Positions 7,769 to 15,897 of a stretch of DNA of 64,000 bases are shown piece by piece; the first letter of the stretch is position 1; each line of letters opens with the position of its first letter. Both the position numbers and the translations under genes were made by a program. The stretch spans positions 43,645 through 107,644 of the forward strand of contig JANSXC010000022.1 of the NCBI GenBank assembly GCA_024743115.1. The letters run 5' to 3'. Under the pieces are notes generated by a model, which was not told the DNA's origin, made no database searches, and saw only the letters and a list, made by a program, of their open reading frames with translations. Source of the DNA: a bacterium. GTDB taxonomy: Bacteria; Planctomycetota; UBA1135; UBA2386.

Positions 7769-9181
7769 ATGAAACTCCGATCCCCCGTTCTCGCCCTTGC
7801 CACCGCCGCCACGCTGATCTCGGCAACCGCCGCCCAGTGCCCCCTGGGCTACCAGGACAACTGGAATGGCATCCACACCTCGACCGACGACTTCAGCCTG
7901 CGACGCAGCTTCGTGATTCACAACCTGCACCCGTTCCCGATCCGGATCTGCCAGATCGATGTGCGGATGCGGAACGGCGGCTGCACCAGCGCCAGCATGC
8001 ATCTCGAGGTTCGCACGTCGGACGCCAGCGGCCAACCCGGCGCGCTTCGGAAGACTTCGCCGAGCCAATCGATCCCCAGCAGCGTGACGACGCGCAGCGC
8101 TACGTTCACCAATCTCGTGTTGGCGGCCGGCGAGCGCAACCACGTGGTGATCGACTACGAGAACACCAACCCGTGCGGCTTCTTCGCGACGTTCGTCGAC
8201 CTGCCCGCCACGAGCTCGGGCCCGAGGGTCGAGAGTTGGTCCGAAGTGCAGCAGAGCGGCGTCACATTCTGGCTGCGCGACGACCAGCCGCTGCGCTACC
8301 GCGTCAGCTACGAACCGTGGGAACGGGCCAACTGGAATCCCGTCGGCAGCCCGTGCGGCACCAGCGTGGCCTGCGGCACGACGCCATACCGCACGCTCAA
8401 CTGGAACGGCAACCCGCCACTCGGCAACCTCTTCAACGATCGGCGCGCGTTCCGCATGGCCGACAACTTCGGCTATCCGTCGCGCTGGATATGCGGTCTC
8501 GACCTGCCGATCGGTTCGCTGACCCCACCGAGCCGACTACGCGTCTCGATCCTCAGCGACACCAACGGTGATCCCGGTAGCGTGCTGAGCCAGACCGATG
8601 TGACCGTGACCAACCCCGTCGGGAGCATTCACGCCGCGTTCGACGGCCCGGCCCGTATCGGCGCCGGCATGTCCTACTGGATCGGCTTCGAGTCCCTCGA
8701 TGGCGACCAGCTCAGTGTGCCGGCCGAGCGCTTCGGCAGCGCCGTCAATGGCGCGGTATGGAACGGCACGAGCTGGCAGAGCAACGGCTCGACGTCGTAC
8801 GCGACCCGAACGTACATCACGACCTCCACACCGCTCGCCCCGACATTGACCGGCGACCCCGCGATCATCGGCACGACCAAGGACACCGACCTGACCACCG
8901 CCCCGGCCAATACGATCGCGATGCTCGGCGTCGGGTTCTCGAACCCGGCCACGGACCTGTCGAGCCTCGGAGCGCCGGGCTGTATCGCGCAGTCCAGCGC
9001 CGAACTCGTGGTCTGGACCGTCACCGACGGGCTCGGGCGCGCAACGGTAAGCCTGCCGGTACCCTACGAACCGGCGTTCCTCGGCGTCGAACTCCATGAA
9101 CAGTTCGCAACTCTGACCAACCAGAACGCGCTGGGGATCTCGTTCAGCAACGGCGCCCTCGTCGAGATCGGCTCGTTCTGA
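7769..9181 (+). CDS. Secreted protein of unknown function with the lineage C-terminal module
   Basis: A 470-residue exported protein. The ATG at 7769 begins a signal peptide (KLRSPVLALATAATLISATA, then AQC). The body consists of two beta-rich segments of about 150 residues each. These contain cysteines in CQIDVRM, NGGCTSA and PCGTSVACG, and resemble the beta-sandwich modules common in planctomycete exported proteins. The last 110 residues match the C-terminal module of the proteins at 2357 and 33036: MLGVGFSNP, then LGAPGC, then GLGRATVSLPVP, then NALGISFSNGALVEIG. No catalytic motif was recognised. It stands alone, divergent from the sigma factor and convergent with mutS2. Confidence 0.8.
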   Translation: MKLRSPVLALATAATLISATAAQCPLGYQDNWNGIHTSTDDFSLRRSFVIHNLHPFPIRICQIDVRMRNGGCTSASMHLEVRTSDASGQPGALRKTSPSQSIPSSVTTRSATFTNLVLAAGERNHVVIDYENTNPCGFFATFVDLPATSSGPRVESWSEVQQSGVTFWLRDDQPLRYRVSYEPWERANWNPVGSPCGTSVACGTTPYRTLNWNGNPPLGNLFNDRRAFRMADNFGYPSRWICGLDLPIGSLTPPSRLRVSILSDTNGDPGSVLSQTDVTVTNPVGSIHAAFDGPARIGAGMSYWIGFESLDGDQLSVPAERFGSAVNGAVWNGTSWQSNGSTSYATRTYITTSTPLAPTLTGDPAIIGTTKDTDLTTAPANTIAMLGVGFSNPATDLSSLGAPGCIAQSSAELVVWTVTDGLGRATVSLPVPYEPAFLGVELHEQFATLTNQNALGISFSNGALVEIGSF

Positions 9182-9215
9182 CCTGGACCCACTGCCGCCC
9201 CCGCTGGCCGCGCCC

Positions 9216-11318
9216 TCACGACTGGTCGAGCGGCACGAGCCAGGAGACGTCCTCGAACGGCACCTGCATCTTGACCTTGCCGTAGTCGACCGTGACCTGC
9301 TCGCGCACCTTGTCGACCTTGTGCACCTGCGCGTGGCGGTGCCAGCGCGGCAGGAAGACGCGGTCACCCTTCTTCAATCCGTGGCAGAAGCTGGTGCGGC
9401 GGCGGTGGACCTTGGCGTTCCGCAGCAATCCGTCGAGCGCCTGCTTGAGTTCGCGCGCGCGGTCGCCGTGCTTGCCCGGCGCGTTCTCGAGCGCCTGGAC
9501 GTGCTCCTCCAGTGCCGCCTTGGCCGCGCGCAGCTCGTGCTCGACGACGCCATCCGCCTCTTCCTGCAGCCAGGTCTCGCGGCGGACGGCCTCGGCGAGC
9601 TTCTCTTCCAGCTCGCTCTGCTGACTCGCGACCTCCCGCGACTTGGCGGCGGTGCGCTGACGGTCGGCCTCGGCCTCTCGTCGCGCGACCTGCACCTTCT
9701 CGATCACGTTGTCGAGCTGCGGATCGCGCTTCCCGAGAAGCTTGCGGGCGCGCTGAACGACCCGCTCGGGCATGCCGACGCGCGCGGCGATGTCGAGCGC
9801 GTGGCTGTTGCCCGGGATGCCGACCTCGAGCCGATAGAGCGGCGCGAGCGTCTTGCCATCGAACGCCATCGAGCCGTTGTCGGCACCCTGGTTCTGGTAG
9901 GCGAACTCCTTGAGCCGACCGAGGTGCGTCGTCACGACCGCGAACGCGCGAGCCCGCACGAGTTGTTCGAGCACGGCGTAGCCGAGCACGGAACCTTCTT
10001 CGGGGTCCGTGCCGGCGCCGAGCTCGTCGAGCAACACGAGCGCATTGCCCGCCGCGTGCGCCAGGCAGGTCGCGATCCGCTGCACGTGCGAACTGAACGT
10101 CGACAGGTTCTGCGAGATGCCCTGCTCGTCCCCGATGTCGGCCTTCACCGCCGCGAAGAACGGCACGCGCGCCCCGACATCCGCGGGCACGGGCACGCCG
10201 CTGATCGCCATGAGCGCGAGCAGGCCGACGGTCTTGAGCACGACCGTCTTACCGCCCGTGTTCGGTCCCGTGACGACGAGCAGATGATGCGGATCGCCGA
10301 GCGCGAGATCGAGCGGCACGACGGCCGCACCCGCCTGCTCCGAACGGCGGCCGCGATCGTCGATCTCGAGCAACGGATGACGCGCGCCGTGGAGCCGCAG
10401 CACGGCCGTGTCGTTGCCGTCCGCAACCTCGGGAACGGTATAGCCGTCCTCGCGTACGAGCCGGGCCTTGGCCTGCAGCAGGTCCGCGTGCGCGACGAAC
10501 TCGACCGCGGTCACGACCTCGCGTTCGAGCCGCCGCAGCGCGCGCGCGGCATCGGCCAGCACGACGTTGATCTCGCGGTTCTCGGCCGCCTGCGCATCGG
10601 ACAGGCGGTTGGCCATCTCGACGACGTTCTGCGGTTCGATGAACAGCGTCTGCCCCGAGCTGCTGCGATCGTGCTGCACGCCCGGCACGCGATTGCGGGA
10701 GTCCGACCGCACCTGCAACACGGGCCGACCGTGGCGCCAGGCGGCATCCGGGGCCTGCAGCGCCCGCCGCACCTGCGGATCCCCGAGCACGTGCTGCACC
10801 GCCGCATCGACGGCACCGCGCGCCTGCTGGATCTCGCGGCGAATCTCCCGCAGCCGCTGCGACGCCGAGTCCTGCACCTCGCCGCGGTCGTCGACCAGCC
10901 GATCGAGTTCGTCGACGAGATCCTGGAGATCGGCCGCGTCTCGCGCGACCGCCGCGAGCGCCTCGGGCTGCGCCAGCAGCCAGCGCCGACAGTGCTCCGC
11001 GACCCGCAGCAGGCGCTTGAGGTCCGCGAGATCCCGCGCCGCGACGACGTGTTCGCCCGCGAAAAACCCCGGCAGCCATGACCGCACCTCGATCGCGCCC
11101 GTGAGCGGCAGACCACGCCCGTGATCGAGCCGTTCGGCCAGGGTTTCGACCGCGGCGTGCCGGGCCCGCGCCGCTGCCGCATCGGGGCAGGGACCGAGGG
11201 CCTCGACCGCCGTGCGCCCGACCGGCGAACTCAGCCGCGCGGTGAGCAGGGTGCGCACCGCCCCGAACTCGAGCGCTTCGAGATCGTAGGGCCTCGGGGT
11301 GGACGGTTCGGCGGGCAT
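9216..11318 (-). CDS. mutS2: MutS2-type DNA-binding ATPase lacking a C-terminal Smr domain
   Basis: A 700-residue MutS2-family protein that would act on branched recombination intermediates or on collided ribosomes, according to the family. Motifs in order: an N-terminal lever region, the Walker A GPNTGGKT (about 351-358), the Walker B LVLLDELGAGTDPEEG, then VVTTHLGRLKEFAY and GIPGNSHALDIAARVGMP. A long coiled coil (about 515-620) and a KOW-like end (GDRVFLPRW to VPFEDVSWLV) follow. Typical MutS2 is near 780 residues and ends in the Smr nuclease domain; here the protein stops right after the KOW-like part, so nuclease activity is unlikely. It is divergent from the PLP enzyme with only 50 bases between. 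Confidence 0.93.
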   Translation of the reverse strand: MPAEPSTPRPYDLEALEFGAVRTLLTARLSSPVGRTAVEALGPCPDAAAARARHAAVETLAERLDHGRGLPLTGAIEVRSWLPGFFAGEHVVAARDLADLKRLLRVAEHCRRWLLAQPEALAAVARDAADLQDLVDELDRLVDDRGEVQDSASQRLREIRREIQQARGAVDAAVQHVLGDPQVRRALQAPDAAWRHGRPVLQVRSDSRNRVPGVQHDRSSSGQTLFIEPQNVVEMANRLSDAQAAENREINVVLADAARALRRLEREVVTAVEFVAHADLLQAKARLVREDGYTVPEVADGNDTAVLRLHGARHPLLEIDDRGRRSEQAGAAVVPLDLALGDPHHLLVVTGPNTGGKTVVLKTVGLLALMAISGVPVPADVGARVPFFAAVKADIGDEQGISQNLSTFSSHVQRIATCLAHAAGNALVLLDELGAGTDPEEGSVLGYAVLEQLVRARAFAVVTTHLGRLKEFAYQNQGADNGSMAFDGKTLAPLYRLEVGIPGNSHALDIAARVGMPERVVQRARKLLGKRDPQLDNVIEKVQVARREAEADRQRTAAKSREVASQQSELEEKLAEAVRRETWLQEEADGVVEHELRAAKAALEEHVQALENAPGKHGDRARELKQALDGLLRNAKVHRRRTSFCHGLKKGDRVFLPRWHRHAQVHKVDKVREQVTVDYGKVKMQVPFEDVSWLVPLDQS

Positions 11319-11368
11319 TGTTGCGAAGCATGTTGCCGACTCGCCCGCGCTTGTAAACTCCGCGCCCG

Positions 11369-12526
11369 ATGAAGCGCAAAAACCCCGGTTTCGGCACCCT
11401 CGCGATCCACGCCGGTCAGTCGCCCGACCCGTCCACGGGTGCGATCATGACCCCGATCTTCCAAACCAGCACCTACGTGCAGAAGGCCCCCAACCAGACC
11501 CAGGGTTACGACTACTCGCGGTCCGGCAACCCGACGCGCTCGGCGCTCGAAGGCAACATCGCGGGCCTCGAAGGCGCGGAATGGGGCCTCGGGTTCAGCA
11601 GCGGCATGGCGGCCATCACCTGCGTGCTGCACCTGCTCGAAGCCGGCGATCACGTCGTCGCGGGCAACGATCTCTACGGCGGCACGTTCCGCCTGCTGCG
11701 GACGGTGTTCGAGAAGTTCGGCGTCGAAACGACGTTCGTGGACCTCACGGACCTCGACGCGTTCCAGGCCGCGCTGCAGAAGAACACGAAGCTCGTGATG
11801 CTCGAGACGCCGACCAACCCGCTGCTGCGGTGTTGTGATCTGCGCGCGATCGCGAAAATCTGCCGCCGCAAGAAGCTGCTCACGCTCGCCGACAACACGT
11901 TCGCGACGCCCTACCTGCAACGCCCGATCGACCTCGGCTGCGACCTCGTCGTGCACTCGACGACGAAGTATCTCGGTGGCCACAGTGACGTCGTCGGCGG
12001 CATGCTCGTCGGCAACGGCGAGGAACTCCGCGCCCGCCTCGCGCACTTCCAGAACTCGTGCGGCGGCACGCCCGGGCCGATGGACAGCTTCCTCGTGCTG
12101 CGCGGCACCAAGACGCTGCACGTGCGCATGCAGCGCCACTGCGAGAGCGCGCTGAAGATCGCGAAGTGGCTCGAATCGCACAAGAAGGTCGCGCGGGTCT
12201 ACTACCCTGGCCTGCCGTCGCACGAGACCTACCGCACGGCGAAGAAGCAGATGAAGCACGGCGGCGGCATGGTGTCCGTCGAACTGAAGGCGACGGTCGC
12301 GCAGGCCAAGCGCTTCTGCTCACGCCTCGAGGTGTTTGCGCTCGCCGAGAGTCTTGGCGGCGTCGAGAGCCTCGTCGACCATCCGGCATCGATGACGCAC
12401 GCGTCGATCCCGAAGAAGGAACGCAAGAAGGCCGGACTCGAAGACGGCCTGATCCGCCTGTCGGTCGGCATCGAGGATCTCGACGACCTGGTCGCCGATC
12501 TCGATCAGGCGCTCAAGCGCCTGTAG
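11369..12526 (+). CDS. Cystathionine gamma-synthase/lyase family PLP enzyme
   Basis: A 385-residue transsulfuration enzyme of fold type I. It shows AIHAGQSPDPSTGAIMTPIF at the N terminus, YSRSGNPT, the GFSSGMAAI phosphate site, ETPTNP, DNTFATPYLQ and the PLP lysine K200 in HSTTKYLGGHSD. The C-terminal ESLGGVESLVDHPASMTHA is typical of cystathionine gamma-synthase or gamma-lyase. Which of the two cannot be settled by eye, so no symbol is given. In either role it handles cystathionine in Met/Cys metabolism. It is a single gene, divergent from mutS2 and convergent with the HU-like gene. Confidence 0.93.
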   Translation: MKRKNPGFGTLAIHAGQSPDPSTGAIMTPIFQTSTYVQKAPNQTQGYDYSRSGNPTRSALEGNIAGLEGAEWGLGFSSGMAAITCVLHLLEAGDHVVAGNDLYGGTFRLLRTVFEKFGVETTFVDLTDLDAFQAALQKNTKLVMLETPTNPLLRCCDLRAIAKICRRKKLLTLADNTFATPYLQRPIDLGCDLVVHSTTKYLGGHSDVVGGMLVGNGEELRARLAHFQNSCGGTPGPMDSFLVLRGTKTLHVRMQRHCESALKIAKWLESHKKVARVYYPGLPSHETYRTAKKQMKHGGGMVSVELKATVAQAKRFCSRLEVFALAESLGGVESLVDHPASMTHASIPKKERKKAGLEDGLIRLSVGIEDLDDLVADLDQALKRL

Positions 12527-12648
12527 CGTGGCCCGCTAGACGCGAGGCCCTGCAGGTCCGCTGCGCGACCCGCCGTTTGTTTCCCACGATCGGCCGACTG
12601 TCGGCCTCGCCGTCGCTCTCCCGAACTCTCGCGAGCGTTCGGCGCGCG

Positions 12649-13041
12649 TTACGCGCTGCCCTGCGCCTCGCCGGCAGCGGGCGGATCCGTGACGGGCTTG
12701 CTCAAGCGCGGCGCGGGCGCGTCGTCATCATCATCGAGCGTGATGTTGCCGACGTCCTCACCGGAGACGCGCTTGCGCATGAGGCGCCCGACCTTGAATT
12801 TCACGATGCGCTTCGCGGGCACCGGGACCTTCTCGAGCGTGCGCGGGTTCTGTGCCAGTCGGGCCGCCCGTTCGCGCGACTCGAATACACCGAACTCACG
12901 GAACTCCAACCGGTTGCCGGCCGCGAGTTCCTCGATGATCGAGTTGAGAAAGGACTGGATCACGTCCTTCGCGACCACCTTGGTCACGCCGGTCTTGTCC
13001 GCGATGCGGTGAACCAGTTCCTTCTTGGTTATCGTTTTCAA
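12649..13041 (-). CDS. HU/IHF-family nucleoid protein with an acidic C-terminal tail
   Basis: A 130-residue histone-like protein. The first 95 residues are a full HU fold: TKKELVHRIADKTGVTK, the GNRLEFREFGVFE strand pair, and the DNA-binding beta arm around ARLAQNPRT with AKRIVKFKVGRLM. HU proteins are normally about 90 residues. The extra 35 carry a DDDDD stretch followed by Pro/Ala-rich sequence, which could modulate DNA binding. The start at 13041 is supported by the conserved MKTITKKELV N terminus and by TCGGAGG about ten bases upstream. Confidence 0.93.
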   Translation of the reverse strand: MKTITKKELVHRIADKTGVTKVVAKDVIQSFLNSIIEELAAGNRLEFREFGVFESRERAARLAQNPRTLEKVPVPAKRIVKFKVGRLMRKRVSGEDVGNITLDDDDDAPAPRLSKPVTDPPAAGEAQGSA

Positions 13042-13150
13042 CGTATCCTCCGAGGCTCCGATGGCCGCCCGGCGGGGAGACGAGGCGCGGATTCCGGTCC
13101 GCTGACCGCCTGGGGCTCCAAAGCAACAAGTAGCTACCGACTATACCTTT

Positions 13151-13897
13151 GTGGAGACTGTGTCGACAAGCATCCCCACCCAATTGGCGCAAGTTCGCGG
13201 CGAACCGCAATCGGGGTCGGGCTTCGGCCTGACGAATGGCCCGAACCCCCTTGGCAGCAGGGATTTCGGTGAGATCGTAACGGATCGACGGAGCTCGTGG
13301 GTGCGTAAAGTCCGCTCCGAGGCCGGTGAACTACACGTAAAAACTTACGATTACCCGACTTGGAGGGACCGCTGGCGGGGCGCGCTGCGGTTCACGGGAC
13401 CCGGCCGCGCCTCCCGGGCGACCCGCGAGTTCGACGCGCTCCAGTGGCTCCGAGCCCACCTCAACGAGGGCGTCGAACCCGTCGGAGTGTGGGAAAACCG
13501 TCGGGCAGGATTCCTCACCCGCGCCGTGTTGATCACCCACACGTTCCCCGGCCGCGCACTCGACGAACTGCTGGCCGAGACCGAGCAACGCACCGACCTC
13601 GCGATCGCGCTCGGCCATTTCGTCGGCCGGCTACACGCCCACGGCTTTCGCGACGGCAACCTCGACCTCCGCAACCTGCTCGCCGGCCCCGACAAGGCGC
13701 GCGGCAGCTGGCAGATCTGCAAGATCGACTCGCCGCGTTACCACGTCACCGCGCCCGGCCGACGCAGCGACACCGCGATCACGCGCGACTGGGACCGACT
13801 GCGACCGCAACTCGAACCGTTCGGCATCGTTCGTGCGGTGCTGCAGGCGGCCGGTGCCGCGCATGATGACTACACGCGAGAGCACCGCAGCCAATAG
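13151..13897 (+). CDS. WaaP/Kdo-kinase-type lipopolysaccharide kinase
   Basis: A 248-residue member of the small LPS kinase superfamily (InaA/WaaP/KdkA), which phosphorylates inner-core sugars at the cytoplasmic face. Visible elements are a beta lobe with ELHVKTYDYPTWRD (the probable ATP lysine), a catalytic loop HAHGFRDGNLDLRNLL in place of HRDLHxxN, and KIDSPRY for the metal-binding Asp. The GTG at 13151 is the only start that keeps the whole open frame. A GTG at 13301, preceded by GGAG, is an alternative that would remove 50 unconserved residues. A second kinase of this superfamily lies in the glycan cluster at 54213. Confidence 0.8.
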   Translation: METVSTSIPTQLAQVRGEPQSGSGFGLTNGPNPLGSRDFGEIVTDRRSSWVRKVRSEAGELHVKTYDYPTWRDRWRGALRFTGPGRASRATREFDALQWLRAHLNEGVEPVGVWENRRAGFLTRAVLITHTFPGRALDELLAETEQRTDLAIALGHFVGRLHAHGFRDGNLDLRNLLAGPDKARGSWQICKIDSPRYHVTAPGRRSDTAITRDWDRLRPQLEPFGIVRAVLQAAGAAHDDYTREHRSQ

Positions 13898-14034
13898 CGT
13901 GATGGGCCAGCCCCAAGGCGGCCTGCTTCATCCCGATCGGCGCGACGTGGATGGCGGTGATCGCCCATAGCGCCAGGGCGATGGCAACGCCTCGGGCCAC
14001 AAACACCGATCGGGGAACGTCGCCAGCGCCGCGA

Positions 14035-15138
14035 CTACCCGCCCGCCAGCCGCAGGTCGTCGACCGTCACCGGCGTCGTCGGGGCGGCCCCGAGCAGCTC
14101 GTCGATCACTCCGAGTCGATACGGCACCGCGAGCGACCGCTCGAACGCTTCGTGGCCGTCCGCGGCTTCACCGAGCGCCAGGAAGTAGCGGAACGCCGCG
14201 CGCGCCTTCGGCCACCACTGCCGGCGCTCCTGATCGGAGTCGTTCTGCGGCATCGCGTCGTAGTAGATGAGTCCGATGTTGAGCGCGGCGCGCGCCGCAC
14301 GCGGATCGAGGTCGAGCACGGCGAGGTAGTTCGACAGCGCCTCGCGCGGCCGGAACGCGCGCCACAGCGCCGCCGCGCGATGCATGCGCAGGTCGAGATC
14401 GTTCTCGAACTTCGCATCGAGGCGCGCGAGCAGTTCGAGGGCCCGATCGATCCGCACGAGGCGATAGATCAGCATCGACGCGTATTCGCGCATCGCGACG
14501 TAATCGTCCGGCACGTGCTCGAAGTAGCGCTCGTAGTCGAGTGCGGCCTCGGGCAGCCGACCGAGATCGGCAAGCGCCTGCGCGCGTTCGAGCGCGGCTT
14601 CGTGCAGGCCCGGATCGTTGACGTAGGCCGTCGCGAACGCATCGACCGCGGCCTGCAGCTGACCCTGCCCGCGGCGGACGCGCCCCAGCGAGAGCCACGC
14701 CCAGCCGAACGAACGATCCCCCTCGAGGATCTGCTGCAGCGCCTGCCCGCGCGCGTAGGACGTGTCCGCGAGCCGCGCGCGCACGTAGGGGCCGACCGGC
14801 GAATCGCTCTCGGGTAGCTCGTAGCGGTAGTATCGCCGCATCTCGGCCTCGCTCTCCCCGCCGATCGCCATGCTCGCGTCCTGATACGCGAGGTGGGCCC
14901 GCACGAGATCGGGGCTCTCGCGCACGATGCGGCTCAGCAGCGGCCACGCGATCTCGTGCTCCCCCACCGCCGCCGCCTCCCGCGCGGTCTGCCAGTCCGC
15001 CGCCACGGTCGGCGCGGGCTCGGAGTAGCGCCGCGGATCCTGCGCGTTCCGCGGCCGCACCGGGCCGGTCACGCACGCGGTCACGCAGAACGCGACGGCC
15101 ATCAGCGCCACGCTGGCACCGACCCGGGATCGGCTCAC
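14035..15138 (-). CDS. TPR-repeat lipoprotein
   Basis: A 367-residue predicted lipoprotein. The GTG at 15138 is preceded by GGAGGG with 7 bases of spacing and lies 1 base past the stop of the upstream lipoprotein gene. The N terminus has a hydrophobic stretch ending in the lipobox VTAC. The mature part is a run of TPR helices: GWAWLSLGRVRRGQGQLQAA, then EALERAQALADLGRLPEAAL, then AALNIGLIYYDAM. The role is unknown; TPR lipoproteins commonly scaffold envelope complexes. It is probably cotranscribed with the lipoprotein at 15140. Confidence 0.82.
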   Translation of the reverse strand: MSRSRVGASVALMAVAFCVTACVTGPVRPRNAQDPRRYSEPAPTVAADWQTAREAAAVGEHEIAWPLLSRIVRESPDLVRAHLAYQDASMAIGGESEAEMRRYYRYELPESDSPVGPYVRARLADTSYARGQALQQILEGDRSFGWAWLSLGRVRRGQGQLQAAVDAFATAYVNDPGLHEAALERAQALADLGRLPEAALDYERYFEHVPDDYVAMREYASMLIYRLVRIDRALELLARLDAKFENDLDLRMHRAAALWRAFRPREALSNYLAVLDLDPRAARAALNIGLIYYDAMPQNDSDQERRQWWPKARAAFRYFLALGEAADGHEAFERSLAVPYRLGVIDELLGAAPTTPVTVDDLRLAGG

Positions 15139-15139
15139 C

Positions 15140-15760
15140 TCACGACCCTCCGAGCACACCGTCCGCGATGACGAACTCGCGCACCGCCCGCGGCCGCCCG
15201 CGCGCCTCCTGCACGACGACGCGTTCACCCGAGGCGGTCGCCTTGAGCGTCATCGCGTGCGTGCGCTGGTGGATCCGCAGCCGTACCTCGTGCGTGACGG
15301 AGAACGTCGTGCGCGGGCCGAGTTTGATGCCCGTCGGGGTGTATTCGGGCAACTCGCCGACCGCGATCGTCATCGCGCCGCGCGAGAGCCCCATCCGGTT
15401 GGTCCAGATCTTGTCGATGTAGCTGCCGTCTTGCGCCTGCTCGTGCCGCATCTCGTGCACCCGGGGATCGACCGCGGGCTGCCCGACGAACTGGTTGAAG
15501 TTGCCCGTCATCTCGATCAGCAGCTCGTTGCAGCGCACCGTCTTGTTGACCAGGAACGGCTGCAGCAGCGCCTTCTCCGTCTGCTCGACGTCCTCGGGCG
15601 CCACGGGTCCGCTGGCGCAGCCCGCCGCGACGAGCCCAACGAGCAGCGCCGCCGTGGCTGCCCCTGGCAGGCGGCACCAGCGAGTACGGAACCGCGACGA
15701 ACCGCCCCCGTAACAGTGGGACGGCGACGCGACGAACCGGCGTTTCGACCTCTCGTGCAT
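15140..15760 (-). CDS. Lipoprotein of unknown function
   Basis: About 206 residues from the ATG at 15760, with a signal segment AATAALLVGLVAAGC that ends in a lipobox. The mature domain (ALLQPFLVNKTVRCNELLIE onwards) is a compact mixed fold with no motif I recognise. The charged extension before the signal segment is longer than usual, so the real start may be internal. It is followed 1 base later by the GTG of the TPR lipoprotein, so they are likely translated together and act at the same envelope site. It is divergent from the W-P-F lipoprotein with 137 bases between them. Confidence 0.7.
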   Translation of the reverse strand: MHERSKRRFVASPSHCYGGGSSRFRTRWCRLPGAATAALLVGLVAAGCASGPVAPEDVEQTEKALLQPFLVNKTVRCNELLIEMTGNFNQFVGQPAVDPRVHEMRHEQAQDGSYIDKIWTNRMGLSRGAMTIAVGELPEYTPTGIKLGPRTTFSVTHEVRLRIHQRTHAMTLKATASGERVVVQEARGRPRAVREFVIADGVLGGS

Positions 15761-15897
15761 GGCTCCGGAGTCTACGTGGCGGACCCGCGCCCCGCGAATT
15801 CGATCACAACGGTGCCCGCCGGAATGCGCTGGGTCTCCCCGCATTCCGGTTTCCCAACTCGACGCCAGTTGCCCCGACAGTATCTTCCGACTCCTCC

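Noticed and set aside
13779-14006. Small minus-strand ORF with a hydrophobic start (FVARGVAIALALWAITAIHV)
   Set aside because: It begins at a GTG without a ribosome binding site, overlaps 118 bases of the WaaP-type kinase gene, and its second half is antisense-like. A tiny membrane protein cannot be fully excluded.
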